A stretch of 51,872 bases of DNA from an uncultured Bacteroidota bacterium (GTDB taxonomy: Bacteria > Bacteroidota > Bacteroidia > Flavobacteriales > Flavobacteriaceae): positions 1 through 51,872 of the forward strand of contig CABZIT010000006.1 in assembly GCA_902525795.1 (NCBI GenBank). The letters are read 5' to 3'. The notes beneath the pieces were generated by a model, which did no database searches, was not told the DNA's origin, and saw only the letters and a program-made list of their open reading frames with translations. This document shows positions 1 to 7,288 of the stretch, one piece after another. Both the position numbers and the translations under genes were made by a program. The stretch's first letter is position 1. Every line of letters begins with the position of its first letter.

Positions 1-550
1 ACTTAATTTTATTGAGATCTAAATATTTTCCGATTGGAGCAATATCGCCAAAGAGATCATTAGCAACTAAATTTCCTATAACAATATTTTTGGTATAATT
101 TACTAAATCCAAAGAATTAATAAATCTTCCTAGCTTTATTTCAGATTTTTCAATGTATTGATGATCTGGGTCTACTGCTCTAACAGTATAATTGTTTCTC
201 TCAACGCCAAAAGTTGCTGTTACGTTATTATACACTCTTCCTGTAATAAATTCTATATTATCATTGAACTCCTTTTTAATGGTTTTGTATAATGCATTAT
301 CAAGTTTGATTCTTCTACCAGTTTGATATCCTTCAACTGGTTTTGAGCTGCGCCCTGTATATATAAAAATTGAATTTTTTGCATCTCCAGCAAACTCGTT
401 TTCAAATGTATTTTGAAATCCATTTGCAATTCCAAATAAAATTGTAAATAACATTATTGCAAAAGCAACAGTAAATCCTGATAGTAGGGTTCTCAGCTTA
501 TTTTTATTTAAACTTTGAAGCACTTCTCTTAATAAGCCAAAATCTAACAT
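1..550 (-). CDS. ABC transporter permease, MacB/FtsX type (partial, 3' end off window)
   Basis: The first 183 residues are visible; the C-terminal part lies beyond base 1. The protein begins MLDFGLLREVLQSL and has one clear membrane helix at about residues 22-46, rich in F, I, L and A. A polar extracytoplasmic stretch follows. This is the usual start of MacB/LolC-type permeases, with an N-terminal helix followed by a periplasmic core domain. The ATG overlaps the stop of the upstream ATPase by one base (TAATG), which indicates translational coupling and a two-gene transporter. In this family the ATPase and permease move lipoproteins, peptides or drugs out of the inner membrane rather than importing solutes. 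The substrate cannot be told from the sequence. The downstream helices expected at the C terminus are not in view. Confidence 0.8.
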   Translation of the reverse strand, partial: MLDFGLLREVLQSLNKNKLRTLLSGFTVAFAIMLFTILFGIANGFQNTFENEFAGDAKNSIFIYTGRSSKPVEGYQTGRRIKLDNALYKTIKKEFNDNIEFITGRVYNNVTATFGVERNNYTVRAVDPDHQYIEKSEIKLGRFINSLDLVNYTKNIVIGNLVANDLFGDIAPIGKYLDLNKIK

Positions 551-1242
551 TACTTGATCTTATATTGTTTAATTTTTTTATCCTCAGTGATGATACCATC
601 TTTTAACTTAACAATTCTTTTACACATTAGTGAAATATCATGCTCATGCGTAACAATTAATATTGTTTTTCCTTCATCATTTAATTGTTGTAAGAATTTC
701 ATGATTTCTTTTGAGGTATTTGAGTCCAAAGCACCAGTAGGTTCATCTGCTAGCAATAATTTTGGTTCTGCAGCCAAAGCACGTGCAATTGCAACCCTTT
801 GCTTCTGGCCTCCGGAAAGCTCATTAGGCATATGCGACGCCCAGTCTGTGAGACCAACCTTTTCTAAATGAAACATAGCTTTTTCAAGCCTATCTTTTCT
901 GTTTAATCCTTGGTAGTATAATGGCAATGCTACATTTTCAAGGGCATTTTTAAAATTTATCAGGTTGAAGGACTGAAAAACAAAACCTAAAAATTTATTT
1001 CTGTAGTTTGCTGATTTCCTTTCTGTTAGATCTTTAATTTCTATGCCATCTAAAAAATATTGCCCCTCATCTAACTCATCTAGTATACCTATAATATTCA
1101 ATAAAGTTGATTTACCAGAACCGGATGAGCCCATGATGGCAACCATTTCACCCTCTTCAACTTTTAAATTAATCCCTTTTAGGACATGGAGGCTGGTTTC
1201 ACCCATATCATACGACTTGTGTAAGTCTTTAATATTAAGCAT
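550..1242 (-). CDS. ABC transporter ATP-binding protein, LolD/MacB type
   Basis: A 230-residue ATPase that would power the permease encoded directly downstream. Counting from the chosen start, the Walker A motif GSSGSGKST is at about 38-46, the Q-loop glutamine near 90, the signature LSGGQ at about 142, Walker B LLLADEP at about 162-168 and the switch histidine (THEHD) near 199. The LADEPTGALDS run is typical of the LolD/MacB/FtsE group. An in-frame ATG exists at 1269, but the nine extra residues (MLKKKNNFF) are not family-like. A promoter-like CATCTTTG also overlaps that ATG, so I start at MLNIKDLHKSY. The gap to the upstream small gene is about 80 bases, so this pair probably has its own promoter. 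Family assignment is firm; substrate is unknown. Confidence 0.93.
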   Translation of the reverse strand: MLNIKDLHKSYDMGETSLHVLKGINLKVEEGEMVAIMGSSGSGKSTLLNIIGILDELDEGQYFLDGIEIKDLTERKSANYRNKFLGFVFQSFNLINFKNALENVALPLYYQGLNRKDRLEKAMFHLEKVGLTDWASHMPNELSGGQKQRVAIARALAAEPKLLLADEPTGALDSNTSKEIMKFLQQLNDEGKTILIVTHEHDISLMCKRIVKLKDGIITEDKKIKQYKIK

Positions 1243-1266
1243 GAAAAAATTATTTTTTTTCTTTAA

Positions 1267-1274
1267 CAAAGATG
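1267..1274 (-). promoter_or_regulatory. Candidate -7 element of the ABC transporter pair
   Basis: On the minus strand this reads CATCTTTG, one mismatch from the Bacteroidetes -7 consensus TAnnTTTG. It lies 24 bases upstream of the ATG at 1242. No convincing -33 TTTG is seen at the usual spacing, so this is weak evidence. Confidence 0.3.
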
Positions 1275-1324
1275 TAAAAATTATATCTGCTTTGCTGTTA
1301 ATTAGTTGTTAAAAGCCTATCAGT

Positions 1325-1549
1325 TCAATCAGAGTTTCTAGCACTCTTATAAACAAAAAATATTAGAACAAATACAATTAAGTATGGAATAAAAGCTAAA
1401 TATGCAATACCATTATTAATTCCTTTTGCCATCGCTTCATTTTCACTGCTCTCCAAAACAGCTCTGCACATAGAACATTGTGAAAATGATAAGTCAAACA
1501 TCATTACAATAAAAAAAATAATTAAATAAAAAAGTTTTGACTTATGCAT
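1325..1549 (-). CDS. Small signal-anchored CSMC membrane protein of the oxidase-assembly operon
   Basis: A 74-residue protein and the last gene of the ctaB operon. It has a hydrophobic N-terminal signal (about residues 6-23), followed at once by a CSMC motif (C25 and C28). A short acidic segment and one membrane helix (about 47-67) come next, with a basic tail. The CxxC pair would face the periplasm close to the membrane. It overlaps the end of the DUF420 gene by 8 bases, so the two are translationally coupled. I know of similar small proteins in this position in other Bacteroidetes but of no proven function. A role in copper or thiol handling during cytochrome oxidase assembly is inference from the cysteine pair and the neighbours. 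Confidence 0.8.
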   Translation of the reverse strand: MHKSKLFYLIIFFIVMMFDLSFSQCSMCRAVLESSENEAMAKGINNGIAYLAFIPYLIVFVLIFFVYKSARNSD

Positions 1550-2129
1550 AATATGGTGAGATCATAAGATAAACTATTACTCCGGTGACGGCAACATATA
1601 GCCAAATTGGAAAAGTTATTTTAGCAACTTTCCTGTGCCTTTGAAAATCTCCTGTGATTGCTCTTACATAAGATACTAAAACAAATGGTATCACAGTTAC
1701 AGATAAGAGAATATGAGTTATTAAAATAAAGTAATATATGAATGCAAATATCCCATTTCCGCCAAACTTTGTTGGATCAGTTGTTACATGATATGCAATA
1801 TACATGACTAAAAAACAAAGTGAAAGTCCAATACAAATTTTAATCAAATTTTCATGAATACGCCTTTTCCCTTTTTTTATAAAGTATACTGCCAATACAA
1901 GGAAAGCTGCTGTTAGCCCATTAATGGTGGCATATATTGGAGGTAAAAACATCAAAGGTTTTGCAACAGGCAAGTCCTGCAATAATATTATTGGTTCAAA
2001 ATTTGGACTTCTTAAATCAAAAACTAATTTATCAGCAGTCCATTTTAAGAAAAGCAGTAATGCTACAACAACTGGCACTAAGACAGAAACTACTGCTGTA
2101 ATAGTATTATATAACTTAACTCTTTTCAT
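1542..2129 (-). CDS. DUF420 membrane protein (YozB/CtaM-like oxidase assembly factor)
   Basis: A 195-residue integral membrane protein with about five hydrophobic helices. Histidines sit at or near helix ends, including YHVTTDP, ITHILLS and the RHRK loop. Length, helix pattern and the ASxN-free THILL segment fit DUF420. The Gram-positive members of this family (YozB, named CtaM in Staphylococcus) are needed for a functional heme A-containing oxidase. It lies between the SCO gene (3-base gap) and the small CSMC gene (8-base overlap), in an operon with ctaB and oxidase subunits III and IV. A role in aa3 oxidase maturation is therefore likely. The exact step, such as heme a insertion, is not shown by the sequence. 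Confidence 0.87.
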   Translation of the reverse strand: MKRVKLYNTITAVVSVLVPVVVALLLFLKWTADKLVFDLRSPNFEPIILLQDLPVAKPLMFLPPIYATINGLTAAFLVLAVYFIKKGKRRIHENLIKICIGLSLCFLVMYIAYHVTTDPTKFGGNGIFAFIYYFILITHILLSVTVIPFVLVSYVRAITGDFQRHRKVAKITFPIWLYVAVTGVIVYLMISPYYA

Positions 2130-2132
2130 ATT

Positions 2133-2876
2133 TTACTCGCTTAATAATTTTAAAAGATCTTCTTTGAGAATAGAAATTTCTTCAGATTCTCCGTTTATGT
2201 CTAATTTCTCTTTAAAATCAACAGAACCCTTATAATAAACCTGTGGATTTCCAAATTTATCTGATCTACAGCGAATGTATCCTTCTTTATCGACTAAAGC
2301 AAAGTATCCAGAATGCTCAAAACCATCTACAAACTCAGGACTAGCCGCAGTATATAGGTTAAAACCCTCATTTGCTAGTTTATATATTTCTTTTCTATCA
2401 CCTGTCATCAAGTTCCAATTAGAGTTCGTTATCTGGTTTTCAAGTTCATATTTTTTTAAAATCTCAACTGTGTCATATTCAGGATTTATCGAAAATGATG
2501 CGACTCCAAATTCTGGAAAGGAGGTGAAACTATTTTGAACGTGAACGAGATTTTTAGTCATAATTGGACATATTGTAGTGCATGTAGTAAAAAAGAACTC
2601 AATAACATATACTTTACCTAGATAATCTTTGTTTGAAATCAATCTTCCATTTTGATTTCTAAAATTAAATTGAGGGACTTTTTTCTTCTTATCATTTATA
2701 ATTAAAAAGGAAAGCGGAATGTTATTATTTTCAAAATTATCAACCTTTAAACTTCTACTTTCACTTCTTACAATATCATTACTTTTTAATCGGTTTACTA
2801 TCAATGGAACAAAAATTAAACCAAAAGCAAAAATTAATATGTACCAAATTATATTTTTATTTTTTTTCATCCCCAT
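2133..2876 (-). CDS. SCO1/SenC family copper chaperone
   Basis: A 247-residue protein with an N-terminal membrane anchor (about 9-28) and a periplasmic thioredoxin-like domain. The copper site is complete: the CxxxC motif within FFTTCTTICPIM gives C99 and C103, and the distal ligand is H188 in FEHSGYFALVD. SCO proteins deliver copper to, or reduce the thiols of, the CuA site of cytochrome oxidase subunit II. That target is encoded here as coxB. The gene overlaps the upstream SCO-like gene by 20 bases; a second ATG two codons downstream would shorten the overlap to 14. The C terminus is highly charged. Assignment is firm. Confidence 0.94.
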   Translation of the reverse strand: MGMKKNKNIIWYILIFAFGLIFVPLIVNRLKSNDIVRSESRSLKVDNFENNNIPLSFLIINDKKKKVPQFNFRNQNGRLISNKDYLGKVYVIEFFFTTCTTICPIMTKNLVHVQNSFTSFPEFGVASFSINPEYDTVEILKKYELENQITNSNWNLMTGDRKEIYKLANEGFNLYTAASPEFVDGFEHSGYFALVDKEGYIRCRSDKFGNPQVYYKGSVDFKEKLDINGESEEISILKEDLLKLLSE

Positions 2877-3576
2877 CTAAATTATCTAATCTTCTGATAT
2901 TTGAATTAAAATTTCCCTTTCTTTTTTGTCGGTACTCTGTAAATAAAATTCTAATATCATCATTCATTTTTTTCTTAATTTCTGAAACAAGAATAGAATT
3001 ATAACCATACAAACCGACCATTTTTGAATCTTTTTTTATTTCATCTTCATCTCTGTCATCAATTCTACCGCGCTGATTTTTTTGTTTATCCACTATAAAA
3101 ACCTGACTGGTATAGTTTAAAGAATCTAAATCATTTTTTGACCTCAATGACTTAAATATATTTGTGTAATTTTTCAAATTGGCAGATGCAAAAAACCAAT
3201 ATTTAAGTTCATCTGATTGGATTATTTTTTTTTTAACTTTTTTCAGAGCAACCTCAGATTTTTTTGAGCTAATTGTTATAATTTGAAACTTTTTAAATCC
3301 TTTGAATTTATCATAAACTAGCTCTTTAAGATTTAAAACACTTGTTAATTTATTTTCAGGGTCATCTCCCAAAAAATTCAAAATTGTAATATTACTTTCA
3401 AGTGCTGTCGCATTATTATCCACAAAATTTAGCGAATCTAATTCATGGATATTTTCTTGTACAATATCAAGTGTACTATAGTTGTTGGTTGAAGGATAAA
3501 GAAAAAGTAAAAAAATTACTGGTAATAAAAAAAGAATCCCAAGAACTACCCATTTCCTGTAAAATTTATTAATCAC
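2857..3576 (-). CDS. Membrane-anchored SCO/thioredoxin-like protein lacking cysteines
   Basis: A 239-residue protein with one N-terminal membrane helix (about 9-27) and a lysine-rich periplasmic domain. Its layout parallels the SCO protein next door. A beta-strand ITILNF is followed, where SCO has CxxxCP, by LGDDPENK (about 69-76). A helix and strand FQIITIS follow, and later QVFIVDKQKNQRGRIDD (about 158-174) resembles the SCO segment around its last strand. The protein contains no cysteine at all, and its only histidine (H44) is near the anchor, so it cannot bind copper as SCO does. It sits between subunit IV and SCO, overlapping SCO by 20 bases. I suggest a non-catalytic partner of SCO in oxidase assembly. 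That is inference; formally it is uncharacterised. Confidence 0.8.
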   Translation of the reverse strand: MINKFYRKWVVLGILFLLPVIFLLFLYPSTNNYSTLDIVQENIHELDSLNFVDNNATALESNITILNFLGDDPENKLTSVLNLKELVYDKFKGFKKFQIITISSKKSEVALKKVKKKIIQSDELKYWFFASANLKNYTNIFKSLRSKNDLDSLNYTSQVFIVDKQKNQRGRIDDRDEDEIKKDSKMVGLYGYNSILVSEIKKKMNDDIRILFTEYRQKRKGNFNSNIRRLDNLDGDEKK

Positions 3577-3585
3577 GATAAAAAA

Positions 3586-3975
3586 TTAAAAGTCTTTTTT
3601 GATATAATTTGATGTATCATCAAATTCATCAAATATATAACCTCCCTCTTGAATTAAGATAAAAGTCAGATATAATATCAGAAAAACAGCAGTCCAAACA
3701 ACAACTCTTCTTAAAATAGATGTTTCATCACGCATGTGCATGAAATCCCAGGTTATATAATAAGCCTTTACAATTGTCAAAATAATAAATATCCAGTTTA
3801 GTAATTTTAGGTTTAAAAAATATTCGTTTAAGATAGCAGGCTTGTAAATACCTAAAACTACCTCAATCAAGGTTACAATTGAAAGTAAAATTAACACTCC
3901 GATAATTTTTTGAGTGTTTGATTTAAACTTAATCAGCCCTCTAAATATTTCAAGTTTGTGTGCGTGATCTGCCAT
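3586..3975 (-). CDS. Cytochrome c oxidase subunit IV (CyoD/prokaryotic COX4 family)
   Basis: A 129-residue membrane protein with three helices (about 22-43, 55-76 and 87-108), the pattern of the small prokaryotic subunit IV. The segment KAYYITWDFMHMRDE between helices two and three resembles the family motif (K-yyvm-fMHLk-E). It starts 4 bases after subunit III ends and lies 9 bases before the SCO-like gene. The subunit is accessory: it packs against subunit III and aids stability or assembly of the aa3 oxidase. The C-terminal tail is acidic and probably cytoplasmic. Confidence 0.87.
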   Translation of the reverse strand: MADHAHKLEIFRGLIKFKSNTQKIIGVLILLSIVTLIEVVLGIYKPAILNEYFLNLKLLNWIFIILTIVKAYYITWDFMHMRDETSILRRVVVWTAVFLILYLTFILIQEGGYIFDEFDDTSNYIKKDF

Positions 3976-3979
3976 GGTA

Positions 3980-4960
3980 TTATACTAAATAGAAAAATGT
4001 AAATACAAAAACCCATACTAAGTCAACAAAATGCCAATATAACCCAACCTTTTCAACCATTTCATAGCTCTTTCTTTTTTCATAAGTGCCAATTATTACA
4101 TTGAAAAAAATAATAATATTTAAAACAATTCCAGAAAATACGTGAAATCCATGAAATCCAGTAATAAAGAAAAAGAAATTAGCAAATAAAGGAACCCCAT
4201 ATTCGTTCTCAATTAAATTTGCACCATTCACTACGGAAACACCAGTATTTTTTAAAATATCTAATGATTCTTCTCTGGATAAAATAGTCTTATGACCCTT
4301 TTCGTTCAACAATTGAGTTCTTATCAAAATATTTGGAGAAGCTTCCATCCCCGCGATAACTTCATCAATGGAAAATAAGGGCAGACTACTTTCCGATAGA
4401 TACCATATTCCATTGTAATTTTGTTGTTGCTCTCTATCATTAACAAATTCAAAAGCAAAATCACTCACAGCAATTCTTTTTTTTGTTTCACCATCTAAAA
4501 ATTGAAGAATATTGCCTCCTTTTGTTTTAACTGCCCCGTAATCGCCTTTAATAAAAGTTGCCCATTCCCAAGCTTGAGAACCGACAAAAATAATACCCCC
4601 AATAATTGTCAAAAACATATAGAATGTAACTTTTGCTTTTTTCATTTTATGTCCGGCATCAACAGCTAAGACCATTGTGACAGATGACATAATAAGGATG
4701 AAAGTCATGAATGCCACATATATCATTGGAAGTTCTTTGCCGTGAACAAAAGGGACGTGGGTAAATACCTCATCAGCAATTGGCCAGGAATCAGCAAACT
4801 TAAATCTTGCAAATCCATATGAAACTATAAATCCGGAAAACGTAAGAGCATCTGAAACGATAAAAAACCACATCATCATTTTACCATAAGAGGCATTCAA
4901 TGGTTTATTCCCACCGCCCCATAACTTTTCATTTGAATTAGAAGAAACTGTAGTTTGCAT
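3980..4960 (-). CDS. Cytochrome c oxidase subunit III with a large soluble insertion
   Basis: A 326-residue heme-copper oxidase subunit III. The family core is seen in MMMWFFIVSDALTFSGF near the start, SQAWEWATFI near 128-137, GFHGFHVFSG near 268-277 and YWHFVDLVWVFVF near 309-320. About five membrane helices are predicted (28-50, 78-100, 111-130, 260-290 and 308-325). Between the third and fourth helices lies about 120 residues of hydrophilic sequence (138-257), far longer than the loop in most homologues. The catalytic subunits I and II are encoded separately at 17531-20405. Subunit III stabilises the proton-pumping enzyme and binds lipid. This gene lies 33 bases after its shorter paralogue ends. 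Confidence 0.92.
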   Translation of the reverse strand: MQTTVSSNSNEKLWGGGNKPLNASYGKMMMWFFIVSDALTFSGFIVSYGFARFKFADSWPIADEVFTHVPFVHGKELPMIYVAFMTFILIMSSVTMVLAVDAGHKMKKAKVTFYMFLTIIGGIIFVGSQAWEWATFIKGDYGAVKTKGGNILQFLDGETKKRIAVSDFAFEFVNDREQQQNYNGIWYLSESSLPLFSIDEVIAGMEASPNILIRTQLLNEKGHKTILSREESLDILKNTGVSVVNGANLIENEYGVPLFANFFFFITGFHGFHVFSGIVLNIIIFFNVIIGTYEKRKSYEMVEKVGLYWHFVDLVWVFVFTFFYLV

Positions 4961-4993
4961 TGGAAAGTTTTTGAGTTAGCAAAAATAATTATT

Positions 4994-5560
4994 TTAACCG
5001 AAAAATACCAAAAATATAAACAAGTAAATCCATAAAATATCAACGAAATGCCAAAAAATAGATGCCAATTCAAACCCTAATGAATTTTGGTTATTAATTT
5101 GAACATAAAAATCTCTGATCAAAATATAAATCAAAAAAAACAGTGCCACTAAGACATGAATGATGTGAACAAATGCAATCAAAAATATAAATGAGCTGTT
5201 TATGCTACTTGTTGGTCCTGTAAAATGAAAACCTTCTTCTATAATCTGTTTGAAACCTGTGAATTGAAGCAAAATAAAAAATAGACCTAAAACAATTGTA
5301 ATCACTAAAAATAAATTGCTAAGATTTTTATTTTGAATTAAATATTTTTTGGAAATTAATAATGATAAGCTACTAATAATTATTGCAAATAAACTGAAAT
5401 AAAAAGCTGCAGGAATTGGAAAATCATTAACCCAATCAACTCTATTTTTACTAACAATAAATGCACTTGTCAAACCAGCAAAAGTCATAATTAATGATCC
5501 TATACCAAACCATAACATCATTTTTAGAGCTTTACTTTTTTTGTCCATTTTAGTATTCAC
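4994..5560 (-). CDS. Second cytochrome c oxidase subunit III-like protein (short form)
   Basis: A 188-residue protein with five membrane helices. It ends like subunit III (FWHFVDILWIYLFIFL), and its HIIHVLVALFF segment matches the GFHxxHV region. It lacks the 120-residue soluble insertion of its neighbour. It overlaps the 3' end of ctaB by 4 bases (ATGA), which indicates coupling. Two subunit III genes side by side are, as far as I know, common in Bacteroidetes ACIII-oxidase systems. Whether both are in the same oxidase complex or this one is an assembly subunit cannot be decided from the sequence. Confidence 0.9.
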   Translation of the reverse strand: MNTKMDKKSKALKMMLWFGIGSLIMTFAGLTSAFIVSKNRVDWVNDFPIPAAFYFSLFAIIISSLSLLISKKYLIQNKNLSNLFLVITIVLGLFFILLQFTGFKQIIEEGFHFTGPTSSINSSFIFLIAFVHIIHVLVALFFLIYILIRDFYVQINNQNSLGFELASIFWHFVDILWIYLFIFLVFFG

Positions 5561-6432
5561 GAATTTAAAATTTTATCAAAAAGAAAGGTTAATTGTACAA
5601 ACGTTAAGTAAATAACACTTGTTACCATTAGCTTTCTAGCATTTTCATTATTACCATTAATAAAAAGATTATAGGATTTATAAATTAAAAAAAATCCAAG
5701 CATTGAAACAGCAATAAGTCCAATAAGGCTAAGCTTTAATTTTCCGGTAAATCCGAAAAAAGGAATAATTGAAAGTATAACCGCCCAGAAAGAGTAAAAC
5801 AATATTTGTGCCGATGTGGAATTGTCTTTTTTTAAGGTTGGCAACATCTTAAATCCAGCTTTTTCATAGTCCTTATTTTGAGACCAACCTATGGACCAAA
5901 AATGAGGAAACTGCCAAAAAAACTGCATCAAAAATAATGTTATGGCTTCAATGCCTATGCTATTAGTTGCAGCGACCCATCCAATCATAAAAGGAAATGC
6001 GCCAGGGATAGCGCCAATAAAAACAGAAAATGGGCTTATTAATTTCATTGGTGTATACACTGCAACATACAGAAATAAAGAAATGGATGCCAGTATTGCT
6101 ACTTTTATATTAATTAAGTACATTAAAAAAATACCTAGCAGCGAACATATTATTGCAATAAATAATGCCAAACTTTGTGAGATTTCTTTTTTTGGTAATG
6201 GTCGGTTTTTGGTTCTTGCCATTAATTTGTCTAAGTCCTTCTCGATTATCTGATTAAAAATATTTGACGAACCAACAATGAAAATACCTCCTATTAATAA
6301 TAAAGAAAGCTGAATATAATCAATAACTTCAGCGCCAAGAAAATAGCTAATAAAAGATGAAAAAACCACACTTAGAGTAAGCCTAAATTTGGTGAGTTCT
6401 TTGACTATATTTAATGATACACTCTTGACCAA
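5557..6432 (-). CDS. ctaB: Protoheme IX farnesyltransferase (heme O synthase)
   Basis: An integral membrane prenyltransferase of the UbiA superfamily, first gene of the oxidase-assembly operon. It attaches a farnesyl group to heme b to make heme O, the precursor of heme A for the aa3 oxidase. The prenyl-diphosphate motif is clear: N-x3-D-x3-D-x2-MARTKNRP, within NQIIEKDLDKLMARTKNRPL. About nine hydrophobic segments follow. There is no ATG near the expected start. The longest frame opens with TTG at 6453, but that codon lies inside a strong -7 promoter element. I therefore choose the next TTG at 6432, giving 291 residues and the family-like VKSVSLNIVKELTKFRLTL. The heme A synthase gene (ctaA) is not in this window. 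Confidence 0.9.
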   Translation of the reverse strand: MVKSVSLNIVKELTKFRLTLSVVFSSFISYFLGAEVIDYIQLSLLLIGGIFIVGSSNIFNQIIEKDLDKLMARTKNRPLPKKEISQSLALFIAIICSLLGIFLMYLINIKVAILASISLFLYVAVYTPMKLISPFSVFIGAIPGAFPFMIGWVAATNSIGIEAITLFLMQFFWQFPHFWSIGWSQNKDYEKAGFKMLPTLKKDNSTSAQILFYSFWAVILSIIPFFGFTGKLKLSLIGLIAVSMLGFFLIYKSYNLFINGNNENARKLMVTSVIYLTFVQLTFLFDKILNS

Positions 6433-6450
6433 TACAACTAATTTGAGGTG

Positions 6451-6458
6451 CAAATATA
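6451..6458 (-). promoter_or_regulatory. Candidate -7 element for the ctaB oxidase-assembly operon
   Basis: The minus strand reads TATATTTG followed by CACC, an exact match to TAnnTTTG. Transcription would begin near 6445, 12-15 bases before the TTG at 6432. The operon read from it would run through to 1325. No clear -33 box is seen. Confidence 0.5.
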
Positions 6459-6500
6459 GATTATATTTAATCCAAATATGTTTAAAATGAATAAAAAAAA

Positions 6501-7217
6501 TTAATCCTGAACTTGGAAGAGAATTGGTAAAGAATAGGGAACGATAACTGCTTTTCCTCTTTGTTTTCCAGGCTTCATTTTTGGCAGAAGATTAATCACT
6601 CTTTGAGCTTCTTTTTCTAATCTAGGATGCGGGGCACGTGCTCTGACACCAGTAACATTTCCAGACCTATCAATTTTAAAAATAACGTTGATTCTTTGTC
6701 TTCCTGAAAAGCCCAAATCACCTGCCAAATCTGTGTTAAATTTTCTCTGAACAAACTTAGCAATCTTTTCAGACATACATTTTCTTTTCTTTTCATTATT
6801 TCCTTTTTCACAACCAGGAAATACTGGTACATTTTCAATTACTGCAAAAGGGACTTCAACATCTTCTTCAACTTCTTCAACATCAAGATCTTCTATATCA
6901 ATTTCCTCTTCTTGGTCAGTCTCCGTAGACTCAATTATCGTCTCCTCCACTTCTTCTTCATCCTCAACAATTTCAATAACCTCAGGGGCTGGTGGTGGAG
7001 GTGGTGGAGGTGGTGGAGGTTGCACTTGCTCAGTAATAGGAACCTCTTCTTCATCTAAAGCATCCATATTAACCCTATCAAGATTTAATAAAGACTTGTC
7101 ATAAACCTTGTAATTAACAGTAGAATAAGAAAGGAACATCATTAATGCCATTCCTAAGGTAAAATATAATGAACTATTTTTACCTATATCAACTTTTGGA
7201 TTTTTCTTACTTTCCAT
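6501..7217 (-). CDS. TonB-like energy-transducing protein
   Basis: A 238-residue protein with one N-terminal membrane helix (about 17-34). A run of ten prolines (67-76) and a long acidic linker (about 82-122, mostly E and D) follow. The C-terminal TonB domain (about 124-236) includes the VPVFPGCEKG segment typical of Bacteroidetes TonB, and VIFKIDRSGNVTGVRAR. TonB proteins couple the inner-membrane proton motive force, through ExbB and ExbD, to outer-membrane receptors. The EP/KP-rich spacer of classic TonB is replaced here by proline and acidic sections. The ExbD genes lie at the far end of the window, so the pairing is not proven. It has its own short leader between it and gcvH. Confidence 0.9.
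   Translation of the reverse strand: MESKKNPKVDIGKNSSLYFTLGMALMMFLSYSTVNYKVYDKSLLNLDRVNMDALDEEEVPITEQVQPPPPPPPPPPAPEVIEIVEDEEEVEETIIESTETDQEEEIDIEDLDVEEVEEDVEVPFAVIENVPVFPGCEKGNNEKKRKCMSEKIAKFVQRKFNTDLAGDLGFSGRQRINVIFKIDRSGNVTGVRARAPHPRLEKEAQRVINLLPKMKPGKQRGKAVIVPYSLPILFQVQD
6991..7020. repeat. 9-bp tandem repeat encoding the TonB polyproline run
   Basis: On the plus strand the unit ggtggtgga occurs three times in tandem with a partial fourth ggt. Being a multiple of three, unit gain or loss would change the proline count without shifting the frame. Confidence 0.8.
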
Positions 7218-7224
7218 TGAGGTG

Positions 7225-7232
7225 CTAAATTA
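7225..7232 (-). promoter_or_regulatory. Weak -7-like element for the tonB-like gene
   Basis: The minus strand reads TAATTTAG, one mismatch from TAnnTTTG, 7 bases before the ATG at 7217. If used, the mRNA would have almost no leader. The bases that follow (GCACCTCAA) are identical to those following the ctaB -7 element. Confidence 0.3.
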
Positions 7233-7288
7233 GTTAATTATTTATTGATTATATAATTTTATCTGAATCATTAATCATCCTGAAATAA

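Noticed and set aside
1262-1305. Partial inverted repeat upstream of the ABC transporter genes
   Set aside because: The arms are short, interrupted and mutually overlapping; no stable structure is evident.
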